DNA from: Arthrobacter sp. AFG20
GTDB lineage: Bacteria > Actinomycetota > Actinomycetes > Actinomycetales > Micrococcaceae
DNA: 64,000 nt
NCBI RefSeq assembly: GCF_002892795.1
Contig: NZ_PJMC01000001.1
Location: 186,001 to 250,000 of the forward strand
Direction: 5' to 3'
Part shown: piece by piece, positions 16,026 to 23,905 of the stretch
Numbering within the stretch: position 1 is the first letter of the stretch
Layout: each line of letters starts with the position of its first letter
Translations under genes and position numbers: made by a program
Notes under the pieces: model-generated
The model's database searches: none
What the model was told of the DNA's origin: nothing
Seen by the model: only the letters and a program-made list of their open reading frames with translations

Positions 16026-17726
16026 TCAGCGGGGATCTTGCTGGTCGAGCATGGCGCGCTTGAGGGTGTCGAGGCCTACGGAGCCGATGTTGAGAGCCTT
16101 GGTGTGGAAGGCCTTGAGGTCGAAATCCGGCCGGGCTTCGAGCTCCGAGCGGATCTGCTCCCACAAACGCTGACCCACCTTGTAGGACGGGGCTTGGCCC
16201 GGCCAGCCGAGGTAGCGTGCGAACTCGAACTGCAGGTTGCCCTCACTGATGTCCAGGTTGGCCTTGAGGAAGTCGAAGCCCTTCTCCGGCGTCCAGGTGC
16301 CCGATCCCCAGCGTGCGGGAACATCGAGTTCCAGGTGGACGCCGATGTCGAACACCACCCGGGCGGCGCGCATGCGCTGCATGTCCAGCATGCCCATGTG
16401 GTCGCCCGGATCCTTGAGGTAGCCGAGTTCCTCCATCAGCTTCTCGGCGTAGAGTGCCCAGCCCTCGCCGTGCCCCGAGGTCCAGCAGACGTTGCGCCGC
16501 CAGCTGTTGAGCAGCTCGCGCCGGTGAACGGCGGTGGCGATCTGCAGGTGGTGTCCGGGCACACCCTCGTGGAACACGGTTGTGGTCTCGGCCCAGGTGG
16601 TGAACGTGTCCTCGCCCGCGGGCACGGACCACCACATGCGCCCCGGCCGGCTGAAGTCGTCCGACGGCCCTGTGTAGTAGATGCCGCCCTCGTCGGTGGG
16701 CGCGATCCGGCATTCGAGGGTCTTCATGACGTCGGGAATCTCAAAGTGGATGCCGGCCAGGTCGGACACGGCACGGTCGGACAGCTCCTGCATCCACGCC
16801 GTCAGGGCTTCCGTTCCCACAAGCCGGCGGGCTGGATCGCTGTTGAGGATCTCCTTGGCCTCCGCAATGGAGGCACCCGGCTTGATTTGCCCGGCCACCT
16901 GTTCCTGGGCGGCAATGATCCGTTCGAGCTCCTCAACGCCCCAGGCGTAGGTTTCTTCGAGGTCGACGGCGGCGCCAAGGAACACCCGCGAGGCGAGGGC
17001 GTAGCGCTCCCGGCCCACGGCGTCCTTCTCCGGGGCCATGGGCAGCAGTTCGTCCTTGAGGAAGGCGGCCAGTCCGGCGTACGCCGCCCGGGCGGCGGCA
17101 GCACCGGCGTCGAGCTTCTCCTGCAGTTCCGCCGGCAGCGGGCCGTCTGCTGTTTTGGCGTCAGCGGCGAGCTTCGCGAAGAAGCCGTCCGCCGCGGCGT
17201 ACTTGGTGGTCTGCTCGATCACGATCGACACCTGGCGCCGGGCCGAGACCTTGCCGCTGTCCCTGGCCGTCCGCAGCGACTCGATGTAGCCGCTGATGGC
17301 GGCCGGCACGCTGTGCGTGCGGCCAGCGATGTTCGCCCAGTGCTCCTCGGTGTCGGTGGGCATGAGGTCGAAGATCGACCGAATGTTCTGCGCCGCGGAG
17401 TCGATGTTGTTCAGTTCGGCGAGGTCCCAGCCCGAGTCGTGGATCTCAAGCTGGAGTCCGAGGCGTTCGCGCAGGGCATCGAGGGTGACGGCGTCGACGT
17501 CGTCAACGGGTTCCAGCCCCTCGAGGGCTTCCAGGGTCTTTCGCTCCGCCGCGGCGAACCTGCCGAGTCCGGTAGGGGAAAAGTCCTGGAACTCGGTGTC
17601 GTGCCCCGGGATGCCGAGCGTTGTGGCCAGGCTCGGATCCAGGGAGACAAGCGTGTCGGTGTAAGCGTCGGCGGCGGCGTCGATGGCGGTCCGGGGGCGC
17701 GCTGGGGCGGCAGATTCAGTAGTCAC
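16026..17726 (-). CDS. DUF885 family metallopeptidase-like protein
   Basis: A 566-residue protein of the DUF885 family, whose members carry a thermolysin-like zinc motif. Here it is TTVFHEGVPGHHLQIA (His-Glu-x3-Gly-His-His, about 387-395), with a downstream Glu in SGHGEGWALYAEKLMEELG as the likely third ligand. No signal peptide is seen, so it is probably cytoplasmic. The biological substrate is unknown. The start is GTG 17726, six bases after TAGTCT. Its 3' end runs into hairpin H1. It is the last member of the block that separates the carboxylase genes. Confidence 0.85.
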   Translation of the reverse strand: MTTESAAPARPRTAIDAAADAYTDTLVSLDPSLATTLGIPGHDTEFQDFSPTGLGRFAAAERKTLEALEGLEPVDDVDAVTLDALRERLGLQLEIHDSGWDLAELNNIDSAAQNIRSIFDLMPTDTEEHWANIAGRTHSVPAAISGYIESLRTARDSGKVSARRQVSIVIEQTTKYAAADGFFAKLAADAKTADGPLPAELQEKLDAGAAAARAAYAGLAAFLKDELLPMAPEKDAVGRERYALASRVFLGAAVDLEETYAWGVEELERIIAAQEQVAGQIKPGASIAEAKEILNSDPARRLVGTEALTAWMQELSDRAVSDLAGIHFEIPDVMKTLECRIAPTDEGGIYYTGPSDDFSRPGRMWWSVPAGEDTFTTWAETTTVFHEGVPGHHLQIATAVHRRELLNSWRRNVCWTSGHGEGWALYAEKLMEELGYLKDPGDHMGMLDMQRMRAARVVFDIGVHLELDVPARWGSGTWTPEKGFDFLKANLDISEGNLQFEFARYLGWPGQAPSYKVGQRLWEQIRSELEARPDFDLKAFHTKALNIGSVGLDTLKRAMLDQQDPR

Positions 17727-17732
17727 CCCACG

Positions 17733-17738
17733 AGACTA
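17733..17738 (-). promoter_or_regulatory. Putative -10 for a leaderless DUF885 transcript
   Basis: TAGTCT with six bases to GTG 17726. Confidence 0.45.
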
Positions 17739-17778
17739 ACCGCGGGGTTCCGGTTATGAAAGACTTACTGAATTTTCG

Positions 17779-18024
17779 TCAGCCCCGGCTCCGCTTCCAG
17801 GCCCCCGGACCCGGCGTCGGCTCCAGCCGCAGCTGCTGCCGCCGTACCCAGTGGCGTGTGCTGGGCTTCGTCGGGCCGGCTGCTGCGCCCGGCTCCAGGG
17901 AAAGTACGACGGCGGTAAGCGCCGCGAGCTCCTCGGCTGTCGGTTCGCCCTTGGTGACGGAGAACAGGGCCGCGGCCGGCCCCACCGTTTCGGCCGGGTC
18001 AACCGCCGGGTTCCGGGCGCTCAC
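17779..18024 (-). CDS. Acyl-CoA carboxylase epsilon subunit
   Basis: An 81-residue small basic protein of the AccE/PccE type. In actinobacteria this subunit bridges and stimulates the alpha and beta chains of acyl-CoA carboxylases. Visible features are the [15 protein letters not shown] helix typical of the family and a C-terminal tryptophan/Arg-rich part ([11 protein letters not shown]). Its GTG overlaps the TGA of the beta-subunit gene (GTGA), so the two are translationally coupled and probably made in matched amounts. Epsilon subunits are short and poorly conserved; the call rests on the helix and on position. Confidence 0.85.
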   Translation of the reverse strand: MSARNPAVDPAETVGPAAALFSVTKGEPTAEELAALTAVVLSLEPGAAAGPTKPSTRHWVRRQQLRLEPTPGPGAWKRSRG

Positions 18025-19604
18025 AGCGGGATGTTTCCGTGCTTCTTCGTGGGCAGGCTCGCACGTTTGTCGCGCAGCGCCCGCAGCCCCTTGATGATCT
18101 GCAGCCGCGTGTCCGAGGGCGCGATGACGGCGTCAACGTAGCCCAGCTCTGCGGCCTGGTACGGGTTGAGCAGCTCTTCCTCGTACTGCCGGATCACGTC
18201 GGCGCGCTTGGCCTCGACGTCGCCCCCGGCCTCGGCAACGGCGGCGAGATCGCGCCGGTAGAGGATGTTGACGGCGCCATGCGCGCCCATCACGCCGATC
18301 TGGGCCGTGGGCCACGCAAGGTTCAGGTCGGCCCCGAGCTTCTTGGATCCCATTACGATGTACGCGCCGCCGTAGGCCTTCCGGGTGATCACGGTCAGCT
18401 TGGGCACGGTGGCTTCGGCGTAGGCGTAGAGAAGCTTGGCGCCGCGGCGGATGATGCCCTGGAACTCCTGGTCCTTGCCGGGCAGGAATCCCGGGACATC
18501 GACGAGGGTGATGATCGGAATGTTGAAGGCATCGCAGTGGCGGACGAAGCGGGCCGCCTTTTCCGAGGCCGAGATGTCCAGGGTGCCGGCGAACTGCAGC
18601 GGCTGGTTGGCCACGATCCCCACCGTGTGGCCCTCGACGCGGCCGTAGCCGATGATCACGTTCGGAGCGTACAGCGACTGCATCTCCAGGAAGTGGGCGT
18701 CATCGACGATTTGTTCGATGACCTTGCGGATGTCATAGGGCTGATTCGCGGAGTCCGGGATCAGCGTGTCCAGGGTGAGGTCGTCGTCGTCGAGCTCCAG
18801 CTCCTGCTGGTGCTCCTGCACCGGCGCCTCGGAAAGGTTGTTGGAGGGCAGGAAGTCCAGCAGTTCCCGGACGAACTCAATGGCGTCGGCCTCGTCGGAG
18901 GCCAGGTAGGTGGAGGTTCCGGTGGTGGCGTTGTGCTGCCGGGCGCCGCCGAGGGTCTCCATGTCCACGTCCTCGCCGGTGACGGTCTTGATGACGTCAG
19001 GGCCGGTAATGAACATGTGCGAGGTCTTGTCCACCATGACCACGTAGTCGGTCAGTGCGGGCGAGTAGGCTGCGCCGCCGGCGCACGGGCCCATGATGAG
19101 GGAGATCTGGGGCACCACGCCGGAGGCGTGGACGTTGTTGCGGAAGATGTCCGCGAACATGGCCAGCGAGGCGACTCCCTCCTGGATCCGGGCTCCGCCG
19201 CCGTCGTTGATGCCCACCACCGGGCAGCCGTTGCGCAGCGCGAACTCCTGGACCTTCACGATCTTTTCGCCGTTGACCTGGCTCAGGGAGCCGCCGTAGA
19301 CGCTGAAGTCCTGGCTGTAGAGGGCCACGAGCCGGCCGTCAACGGTTCCGTAACCGGACACGACGCCGTCGCCGAGCGGCTTCTTCTTCTCCATGCCGAA
19401 GGCGGTGGAGCGGTGGACCGCCAGGGCGTCGAACTCCACGAAGGAGCCTTCGTCCACGAGCAGGTCGATGCGCTCGCGGGCGGTGTTCTTGCCGCGCGCA
19501 TGCTGCTTCTCGATGGCTTCAGGGCCGGACGGCTGCTCAGCACGGGCCTGGCGGTCGCGGAAATCGGCAATCTTTCCCGCCGTCGTGGTCAGATCGTGGC
19601 TCAT
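18021..19604 (-). CDS. Acyl-CoA carboxylase beta subunit (carboxyltransferase)
   Basis: A 527-residue crotonase-fold carboxyltransferase that moves CO2 from biotin to acetyl- or propionyl-CoA. The N-domain contains the oxyanion region GGGARIQEG and [20 protein letters not shown]. The C-domain has [24 protein letters not shown] and [15 protein letters not shown]. The residue after AYGGAY is Ile416; published work on Streptomyces enzymes places Asp there in propionyl-specific PccB and Ile in broader AccB, so acetyl-CoA use is plausible (inference). Start ATG 19604 has GGAG eight bases upstream; a longer in-frame start at 19691 lacks homology. It is coupled to the epsilon gene downstream, and the shared motifs A and B lie in its long upstream region. 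Confidence 0.93.
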   Translation of the reverse strand: MSHDLTTTAGKIADFRDRQARAEQPSGPEAIEKQHARGKNTARERIDLLVDEGSFVEFDALAVHRSTAFGMEKKKPLGDGVVSGYGTVDGRLVALYSQDFSVYGGSLSQVNGEKIVKVQEFALRNGCPVVGINDGGGARIQEGVASLAMFADIFRNNVHASGVVPQISLIMGPCAGGAAYSPALTDYVVMVDKTSHMFITGPDVIKTVTGEDVDMETLGGARQHNATTGTSTYLASDEADAIEFVRELLDFLPSNNLSEAPVQEHQQELELDDDDLTLDTLIPDSANQPYDIRKVIEQIVDDAHFLEMQSLYAPNVIIGYGRVEGHTVGIVANQPLQFAGTLDISASEKAARFVRHCDAFNIPIITLVDVPGFLPGKDQEFQGIIRRGAKLLYAYAEATVPKLTVITRKAYGGAYIVMGSKKLGADLNLAWPTAQIGVMGAHGAVNILYRRDLAAVAEAGGDVEAKRADVIRQYEEELLNPYQAAELGYVDAVIAPSDTRLQIIKGLRALRDKRASLPTKKHGNIPL

Positions 19605-19746
19605 GAAGTGTCTCCGGCTCTGTAGCTGTTGTGCTGTAGCTGTCTGCTGTGGCAGCGTGACGCGGGCTCTGGCTGCCGGCTTAAGTAGCATCCGTACAAA
19701 TCCAAAGCCCTGATGGCTAGTCTAGTGACGCAAATTCCCCGGACCG

Positions 19747-19763
19747 CTGTAGGGTTCCTACAA
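19747..19763. promoter_or_regulatory. Shared carboxylase motif A (copy 2)
   Basis: CTGTAG-N5-CTACAA, one mismatch from the perfect palindrome at 7585-7601. It sits in the divergent region between the beta-subunit gene (143 bases upstream of its ATG) and the SDR gene (71 bases upstream). Confidence 0.55.
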
Positions 19764-19788
19764 TTTTCGTTCGTGGCGCCGACGGAAA

Positions 19789-19806
19789 CGCCGATGTTAC
19801 TGGCGG
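19789..19806. promoter_or_regulatory. Shared carboxylase motif B (copy 2)
   Basis: CGCCGATGTTACTGGCGG, 17 of 18 bases identical to 7542-7559. It overlaps the region where the -35 of the SDR promoter should be. Confidence 0.55.
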
Positions 19807-19821
19807 GTAGCAAAGTGCGGC

Positions 19822-19827
19822 TAGAGT
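19822..19827 (+). promoter_or_regulatory. Putative -10 for a leaderless SDR transcript
   Basis: TAGAGT with six bases to the ATG at 19834; no Shine-Dalgarno is present. Confidence 0.5.
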
Positions 19828-19833
19828 GTCCCT

Positions 19834-20736
19834 ATGACTTCGAGCAGCGACGCTTACCCTGTTCCGGCAACGCCTTACCGGGCCACCGGCAGCCTTCAGG
19901 GCCGGACCATCCTGATGTCCGGAGGAAGCCGCGGCATCGGTCTGGCCATCGCCCGGCGGGCGGCGCGCGACGGTGCCAACGTGGTGCTGCTCGCCAAGAC
20001 CGGAGAGCCGCATGCGAAGCTTGAGGGCACTGTCTACAGCGCCGCCGAAGAACTGGAGGCCGCCGGCGGCAGTGCCCTGCCGCTGGTGGGGGACGTCCGG
20101 AACGACGACGACGTCGCGCGCGCCGTGGATGCCGCCGTCGACCGCTTCGGGGGAATCGACGTCGTCATCAACAACGCCTCCGCGATCGACCTTTCGCCGA
20201 CGGACACGGTGGACATGAAGCGTTACGACCTCATGCAGGACATCAACGTCCGCGGCACCTTCCTGCTCTCCAAGCTGGCGCTTCCCGCACTGCGCAAATC
20301 CTCCGGCGGCCACATCCTCACGCTCTCGCCGCCCCTGAACCTCGACCCGAAGTGGGCGGGCCGGCACCTGGCCTACACCATCGCCAAGTACGGCATGAGC
20401 CTGACCACCCTGGGCCTTGCGGAGGAGCTCAGGAACGATGGCATCTGCGTCAACTCGCTGTGGCCTCGGACGCTGATCGATACGGCCGCCATCCGGAACA
20501 TGGCCGGCGGTGAGTCAATGGTCCGGGCTGCCCGCGGACCCGAAATCATGGCCGACGCGGCCCACGCCGTGCTCACCGGTACCGCGGACCGTGCCGGCGA
20601 GCGCACTAACGGCACCGTCAACACGGGGAACTTCTATACGGACGAGCAGGTCCTGGCCGCCGCCGGCGTCACGGACTTCCGGCCGTACAGCCTGGGAGCT
20701 GACGAAGCAGACCTCGTCCAGGACATCTTCCTGTGA
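19834..20736 (+). CDS. Short-chain dehydrogenase/reductase (HSDL2-like)
   Basis: A 300-residue SDR oxidoreductase. The cofactor loop is MSGGSRGIGLAIAR (GxxxGxG), followed by NNAS, and the catalytic Tyr-Lys pair is in AYTIAKYG (YxxxK). Residues just before it are PPLN, so the catalytic Ser is displaced relative to classical SDRs (TLSPPL). The pattern and length fit the HSDL2/SCP-type group linked to fatty-acyl or alcohol metabolism. It is divergent from the carboxylase beta gene and shares the motif A/B region with it, so co-regulation with lipid precursor supply is plausible. Confidence 0.85.
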   Translation: MTSSSDAYPVPATPYRATGSLQGRTILMSGGSRGIGLAIARRAARDGANVVLLAKTGEPHAKLEGTVYSAAEELEAAGGSALPLVGDVRNDDDVARAVDAAVDRFGGIDVVINNASAIDLSPTDTVDMKRYDLMQDINVRGTFLLSKLALPALRKSSGGHILTLSPPLNLDPKWAGRHLAYTIAKYGMSLTTLGLAEELRNDGICVNSLWPRTLIDTAAIRNMAGGESMVRAARGPEIMADAAHAVLTGTADRAGERTNGTVNTGNFYTDEQVLAAAGVTDFRPYSLGADEADLVQDIFL

Positions 20737-20752
20737 TCTGACGTCATCCAGC

Positions 20753-20811
20753 GCGAACGTACACTTGCGGCCCCGTTTCCATCCCGGCAGGGGCCACAAG
20801 TGTACGTTCGC
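20753..20811. repeat. Long intergenic hairpin repeat (H2)
   Basis: Arms 20753-20774 and 20790-20811 pair at 21 of 22 positions around a 15-base loop. It lies between the SDR stop and the birA promoter. No T-run follows. Confidence 0.8.
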
Positions 20812-20867
20812 CCTGTGTGCCTGCCTCTGACCATGGGCCTTCCCGGCCGTGCGGCCCGGCGAGTCGC

Positions 20868-20873
20868 TAGGAT
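20868..20873 (+). promoter_or_regulatory. Putative -10 for a leaderless birA transcript
   Basis: TAGGAT with six bases to ATG 20880. Confidence 0.5.
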
Positions 20874-20879
20874 TCAACT

Positions 20880-21881
20880 ATGGATGCCGCACGCCCCGAC
20901 GATAGCCGTGGACCTCAGGAAAACCTGACCGGAGCGAAGGGCCTGCCCGAGCGGCCGGCGCTGGACCGGGAAGCCCTGTCCGACGCCAACTTCCTCGCCG
21001 CCACCGGCATCGCGCAGCTGACGGTCGTGGAGACAACCGGGTCCACCAACGCCGACCTTTTGCGGGCCGTGACCGCGGATCCCCAGGCCTGCCCCGATCT
21101 GGCAGTCCTGACCGCGGAGCATCAAACTGCGGCCCGTGGCCGGCTGGACCGGGCCTGGGAAGCGCCCGCCCGCAGCTCCGTCTTGGTCTCGCTGGTTCTG
21201 CGGCCCGTTAATGCTGACGGCCGCCCCCTGCCCACCCAGACCTACTCATGGCTGTCCCTCCTGGCCGCCGTCGCGCTGCGCGACGCGCTGGACGAGACGG
21301 CGGGAATCCCGGCTGAGCTGAAATGGCCGAATGATGTCCTGGTGCGCGGCGGAAAAATCGCCGGCATCCTCGCCCAGCTTGGCCCCTTGGGCGACGGATC
21401 GGTACCGCCCGTCATTCTGGGCACCGGGCTGAACGTCACGCTCACCGAGGACGAGCTACCGGTGCCCACTGCCACGTCCGTCCAGCTGCAGGGTGCCGGA
21501 ACAGTGGACCGCACGGCGCTCCTGAAGGGCTATCTCTCCCGCTTTTGCACGCTCTACCGCAGCTTCTGCAATGCCGACGGCGATGCCACGGCCGGCCTGG
21601 CTGGCGGGCCGTCGCTTCACAAGCGCGTCGAGACGGCGATGGTCACCCTCGGCCAGCAGGTCCGCGCCCAGCTTCCCGGCGACCACGAAATCATCGGCCA
21701 CGCCTCGCGGCTTGATGATTCAGGCTCGCTGCTGGTGGTGGATGCCTCTTCCCATGAGCACGTCGTGACCGCCGGGGATGTGGTCCACCTGCGGCCGTGG
21801 TCCCCGCAGGGCTCGGAGAAGCATGGGGCTGCCAAGCACAGCACTGACCAGCAGGGGTCCGGCGAAAGCGGTTATGCGTAA
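20880..21881 (+). CDS. birA: Biotin--[acetyl-CoA-carboxylase] ligase
   Basis: A 333-residue biotin protein ligase of the monofunctional (class I) type: there is no N-terminal winged helix. It activates biotin as biotinyl-AMP and attaches it to the lysine of the carboxylase alpha chain encoded at 5.7-7.5 kb. Catalytic signatures: TTGSTNADL, the biotin-AMP loop AARGRLDRAW (GRGRxxR-like), LKWPNDVLVRGGKIAGIL and the closing LGTGLNV strand. A C-terminal SH3-like domain follows, then a His/Gln/Ser-rich tail. The ATG of the next gene overlaps its stop by eight bases, making birA-PH-cyclase a likely operon. Confidence 0.92.
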   Translation: MDAARPDDSRGPQENLTGAKGLPERPALDREALSDANFLAATGIAQLTVVETTGSTNADLLRAVTADPQACPDLAVLTAEHQTAARGRLDRAWEAPARSSVLVSLVLRPVNADGRPLPTQTYSWLSLLAAVALRDALDETAGIPAELKWPNDVLVRGGKIAGILAQLGPLGDGSVPPVILGTGLNVTLTEDELPVPTATSVQLQGAGTVDRTALLKGYLSRFCTLYRSFCNADGDATAGLAGGPSLHKRVETAMVTLGQQVRAQLPGDHEIIGHASRLDDSGSLLVVDASSHEHVVTAGDVVHLRPWSPQGSEKHGAAKHSTDQQGSGESGYA

Positions 21882-22446
21882 GGAACTCCTCCCCGGCGAG
21901 CAGGTCATCGTGGTGACCCGCCCGCAGCCCAGGGTGCTGTTCGTCCCGGCGGTGGTTTTCATTGTGGTGCCCGCCCTTGCCGCATTCGGAAGCGCGTGGA
22001 TCATTCGCGGCGGACTGTCCGCGCTTGCCCCGGCCATCACCGGGGAAGGGACGTTCTGGGCGGTGGCCGGCTGTGTGCTGGCTGGCCTGTGGATCCTTCT
22101 GGGGTATTGCCTGCCCAGGGTGCTGCGGTGGCAGACGACCAGGTATATCCTGACCAGCCAGCGGGTCCTGGCGCGTTACGGCATGCTCCGGCGCCGGGAC
22201 CGGCAGGTCTTCCTGGCCTCGGTGCGTAATGTCACAATCAGCCAGTCGATGCTCCAGCGGATGTTGCGTTCGGGGAATATATCCTTGGATGCCGGGCATC
22301 ATTTCGGCAACGTGCTGAAGGATGTGCCGGAAGTTGCCACCTTCCACAGGTTCTTGTTGGATGCCCTTGATGAGCTTCCGGACGACGAACCATTTGGATT
22401 TGGTCAGGCGCCGGATGAGCCCGGCGCCGGTTTCCGCGGGATGTGA
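21874..22446 (+). CDS. Bacterial PH-domain (YdbS/bPH2-like) membrane protein
   Basis: A 190-residue protein with two membrane helices (about 20-70: VLFVPAVVFIVVPALAAF and WAVAGCVLAGLWILLGYCL). A bacterial PH-like domain follows (TTRYILTSQRVLARYGMLRRRDRQVFLASVRNVTISQS), as in YdbS/YdbT proteins. The C-terminus is acidic. ATG 21874 was chosen because the N-terminus MRKELLPGEQVI matches the usual start of the family and it overlaps birA. Role unknown; membrane-associated scaffolding or stress functions are proposed for the family. Confidence 0.8.
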   Translation: MRKELLPGEQVIVVTRPQPRVLFVPAVVFIVVPALAAFGSAWIIRGGLSALAPAITGEGTFWAVAGCVLAGLWILLGYCLPRVLRWQTTRYILTSQRVLARYGMLRRRDRQVFLASVRNVTISQSMLQRMLRSGNISLDAGHHFGNVLKDVPEVATFHRFLLDALDELPDDEPFGFGQAPDEPGAGFRGM

Positions 22447-22461
22447 GAGAAGGTGGAAGAG

Positions 22462-23667
22462 ATGAACGATGAGGATCAGCGCGGCGCCCAGCAGACAGGC
22501 ACCCACGAGGCCGGCACAGACGGGTTTGGCGCAGACGGGTTTGACACAGGCGGGTCCGGCGCGCAGGACACCGGTCACCGGGAGGTGACGGACGCCGTCG
22601 TCGAAAATCCGGCCACCGGTACCCTGTCCGCGGAGCGCATTGCGGCAAAGAGTCTCGAATCAAGGCTTCTCGGCGGGGAACGCAAGCTCCGCCGCCGCGA
22701 GGTGGCGGGCGGTGTGGGCCTGTCGCTGCTCTCTGCCCGCAAGCTGTGGCGAGCACTCGGCTTCCCTAACTTCGGTGACGACGACGTCGCCTTCACCGAG
22801 CGCGACCAGGAGGCCCTGTCCACGGCTGTGGGCATGGTCCGGAACGGAAAGCTCACCGAGGAGGCCGCCATCTCGGTCACCCGTGCCATCGGGCAGATGA
22901 CGGACCGCATGGTGGTGTGGCAGATTGAGGCGCTGGTTGAGGACATGGTCCACGAACAGGGGCTTACCGACGCCCAGGCCCGCAAGCGGCTGGTCCACGA
23001 ACTGCCTGCCCTGGTGGATCCCCTGGAGGAGATGCTTGTCTACTCTTGGCGGCGTCAGCTCAACGCCGGTGTCCAGCGCCTGGCTGTCCGGGCGGAAGCC
23101 GGCCTGCAGGCCAGCGAGGAGGGCCGCGAAGGCGACGAGGACGATGCGCCGCTTCCGTTGGCGCGCGCCGTTGGCTTCGCCGACCTGGTGTCCTACACGA
23201 GCCTTTCACGGCGGATGAACGAGAAGACGCTCGCCAAGCTGGTGCAGCGGTTCGAGAACAAGTGCGCGGAGATCATCTCGGTGGGCGGTGGCCGGCTGGT
23301 GAAGACCGTGGGCGACGAAGTTCTCTACATCGCCGAGACACCGGCCGCGGGCGCCGAAATATCGCTTGCACTGGCCGAAGCCTTCACCCGGGACGAGATC
23401 CTGCCCGAGGCACGGGTTGCCATGGTCTGGGGGCGGATCCTTTCCCGGCTGGGCGACATTTACGGGCCCACCGTCAACCTTGCCGCCCGCCTCACCACGC
23501 TGGCCGATCCGGGGACCGTGCTGGTCGATTCGATGACGGCGGCGGCACTGGACCAGGACGAGCGGTTCGTGCTCATTCCCCAGGACGTGGAGAACGTCCG
23601 GGGTTTCGGGGAGATCCAGCCGGTCACCCTGGCGCGGGGACGGGGCAAGGGCCTGGTCCTGGACTGA
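22462..23667 (+). CDS. Class III adenylate/guanylate cyclase with N-terminal regulatory domain
   Basis: A 401-residue cytoplasmic nucleotide cyclase making cAMP (possibly cGMP). An acidic disordered head (1-60) is followed by an all-helical regulatory domain (about 60-210) like the pH-sensing, autoinhibitory module of mycobacterial Rv1264. The catalytic domain starts near 235. Metal and substrate residues are visible: Asp in AVGFADLVSYTSLS, Asp in KTVGDEVLYIA, and Asn and Arg in GPTVNLAARLT. ATG 22462 was chosen over GTG 22453 because AGAAGG lies eight bases upstream of it. It follows birA and the PH-domain gene on the same strand; birA next to a cyclase gene is also the order in Streptomyces. 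Confidence 0.9.
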   Translation: MNDEDQRGAQQTGTHEAGTDGFGADGFDTGGSGAQDTGHREVTDAVVENPATGTLSAERIAAKSLESRLLGGERKLRRREVAGGVGLSLLSARKLWRALGFPNFGDDDVAFTERDQEALSTAVGMVRNGKLTEEAAISVTRAIGQMTDRMVVWQIEALVEDMVHEQGLTDAQARKRLVHELPALVDPLEEMLVYSWRRQLNAGVQRLAVRAEAGLQASEEGREGDEDDAPLPLARAVGFADLVSYTSLSRRMNEKTLAKLVQRFENKCAEIISVGGGRLVKTVGDEVLYIAETPAAGAEISLALAEAFTRDEILPEARVAMVWGRILSRLGDIYGPTVNLAARLTTLADPGTVLVDSMTAAALDQDERFVLIPQDVENVRGFGEIQPVTLARGRGKGLVLD

Positions 23668-23905
23668 GGCAGCGTGGGCAGTCCTCCCCATCGCGGGGAC
23701 CGGACTGCGCGGGTAGGCTTGCGGGGTAACGGACGGCCCCGGCGGCTGTTCTTGGACAAGCCGCCAGCGCCCATGTCATAGTCGAGGCTCAGAATTGTTC
23801 CGGCGTCTCTACGGGGGAGTGGCGGAATGTCACCGGCCCCTGATGAACATCAGGGGCTAGCAGGCCGCGCTCAGGCGGCTGTGATTTCAGGGGAATAATA
23901 ACGCT
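23668..23905 (+). other. Intergenic leader of the giant surface-protein gene
   Basis: No gene is seen in these 238 bases. A short hairpin (23741-23747 with 23759-23765) may end the cyclase operon. A perfect hairpin at 23836-23857 lies 49-70 bases upstream of the giant gene's GTG. AGGGGAA (about 23887-23893) is its likely RBS. No convincing -35/-10 pair was found. Confidence 0.5.
23836..23857. promoter_or_regulatory. Perfect 22-bp palindrome upstream of the giant surface-protein gene
   Basis: Arms 23836-23845 and 23848-23857 are perfect inverted repeats around AA. The two-base centre is tight for an RNA hairpin and fits a dimeric regulator's operator; no T-run follows. Confidence 0.45.

Noticed and set aside
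15768..17759. 663-codon plus-strand frame opposite the DUF885 gene
   Set aside because: No domain and it spans hairpin H1; the minus-strand gene has the HEGVPGHH zinc motif.
18039..19625. 528-codon plus-strand frame opposite the carboxyltransferase gene
   Set aside because: Shadow of a strongly conserved enzyme.
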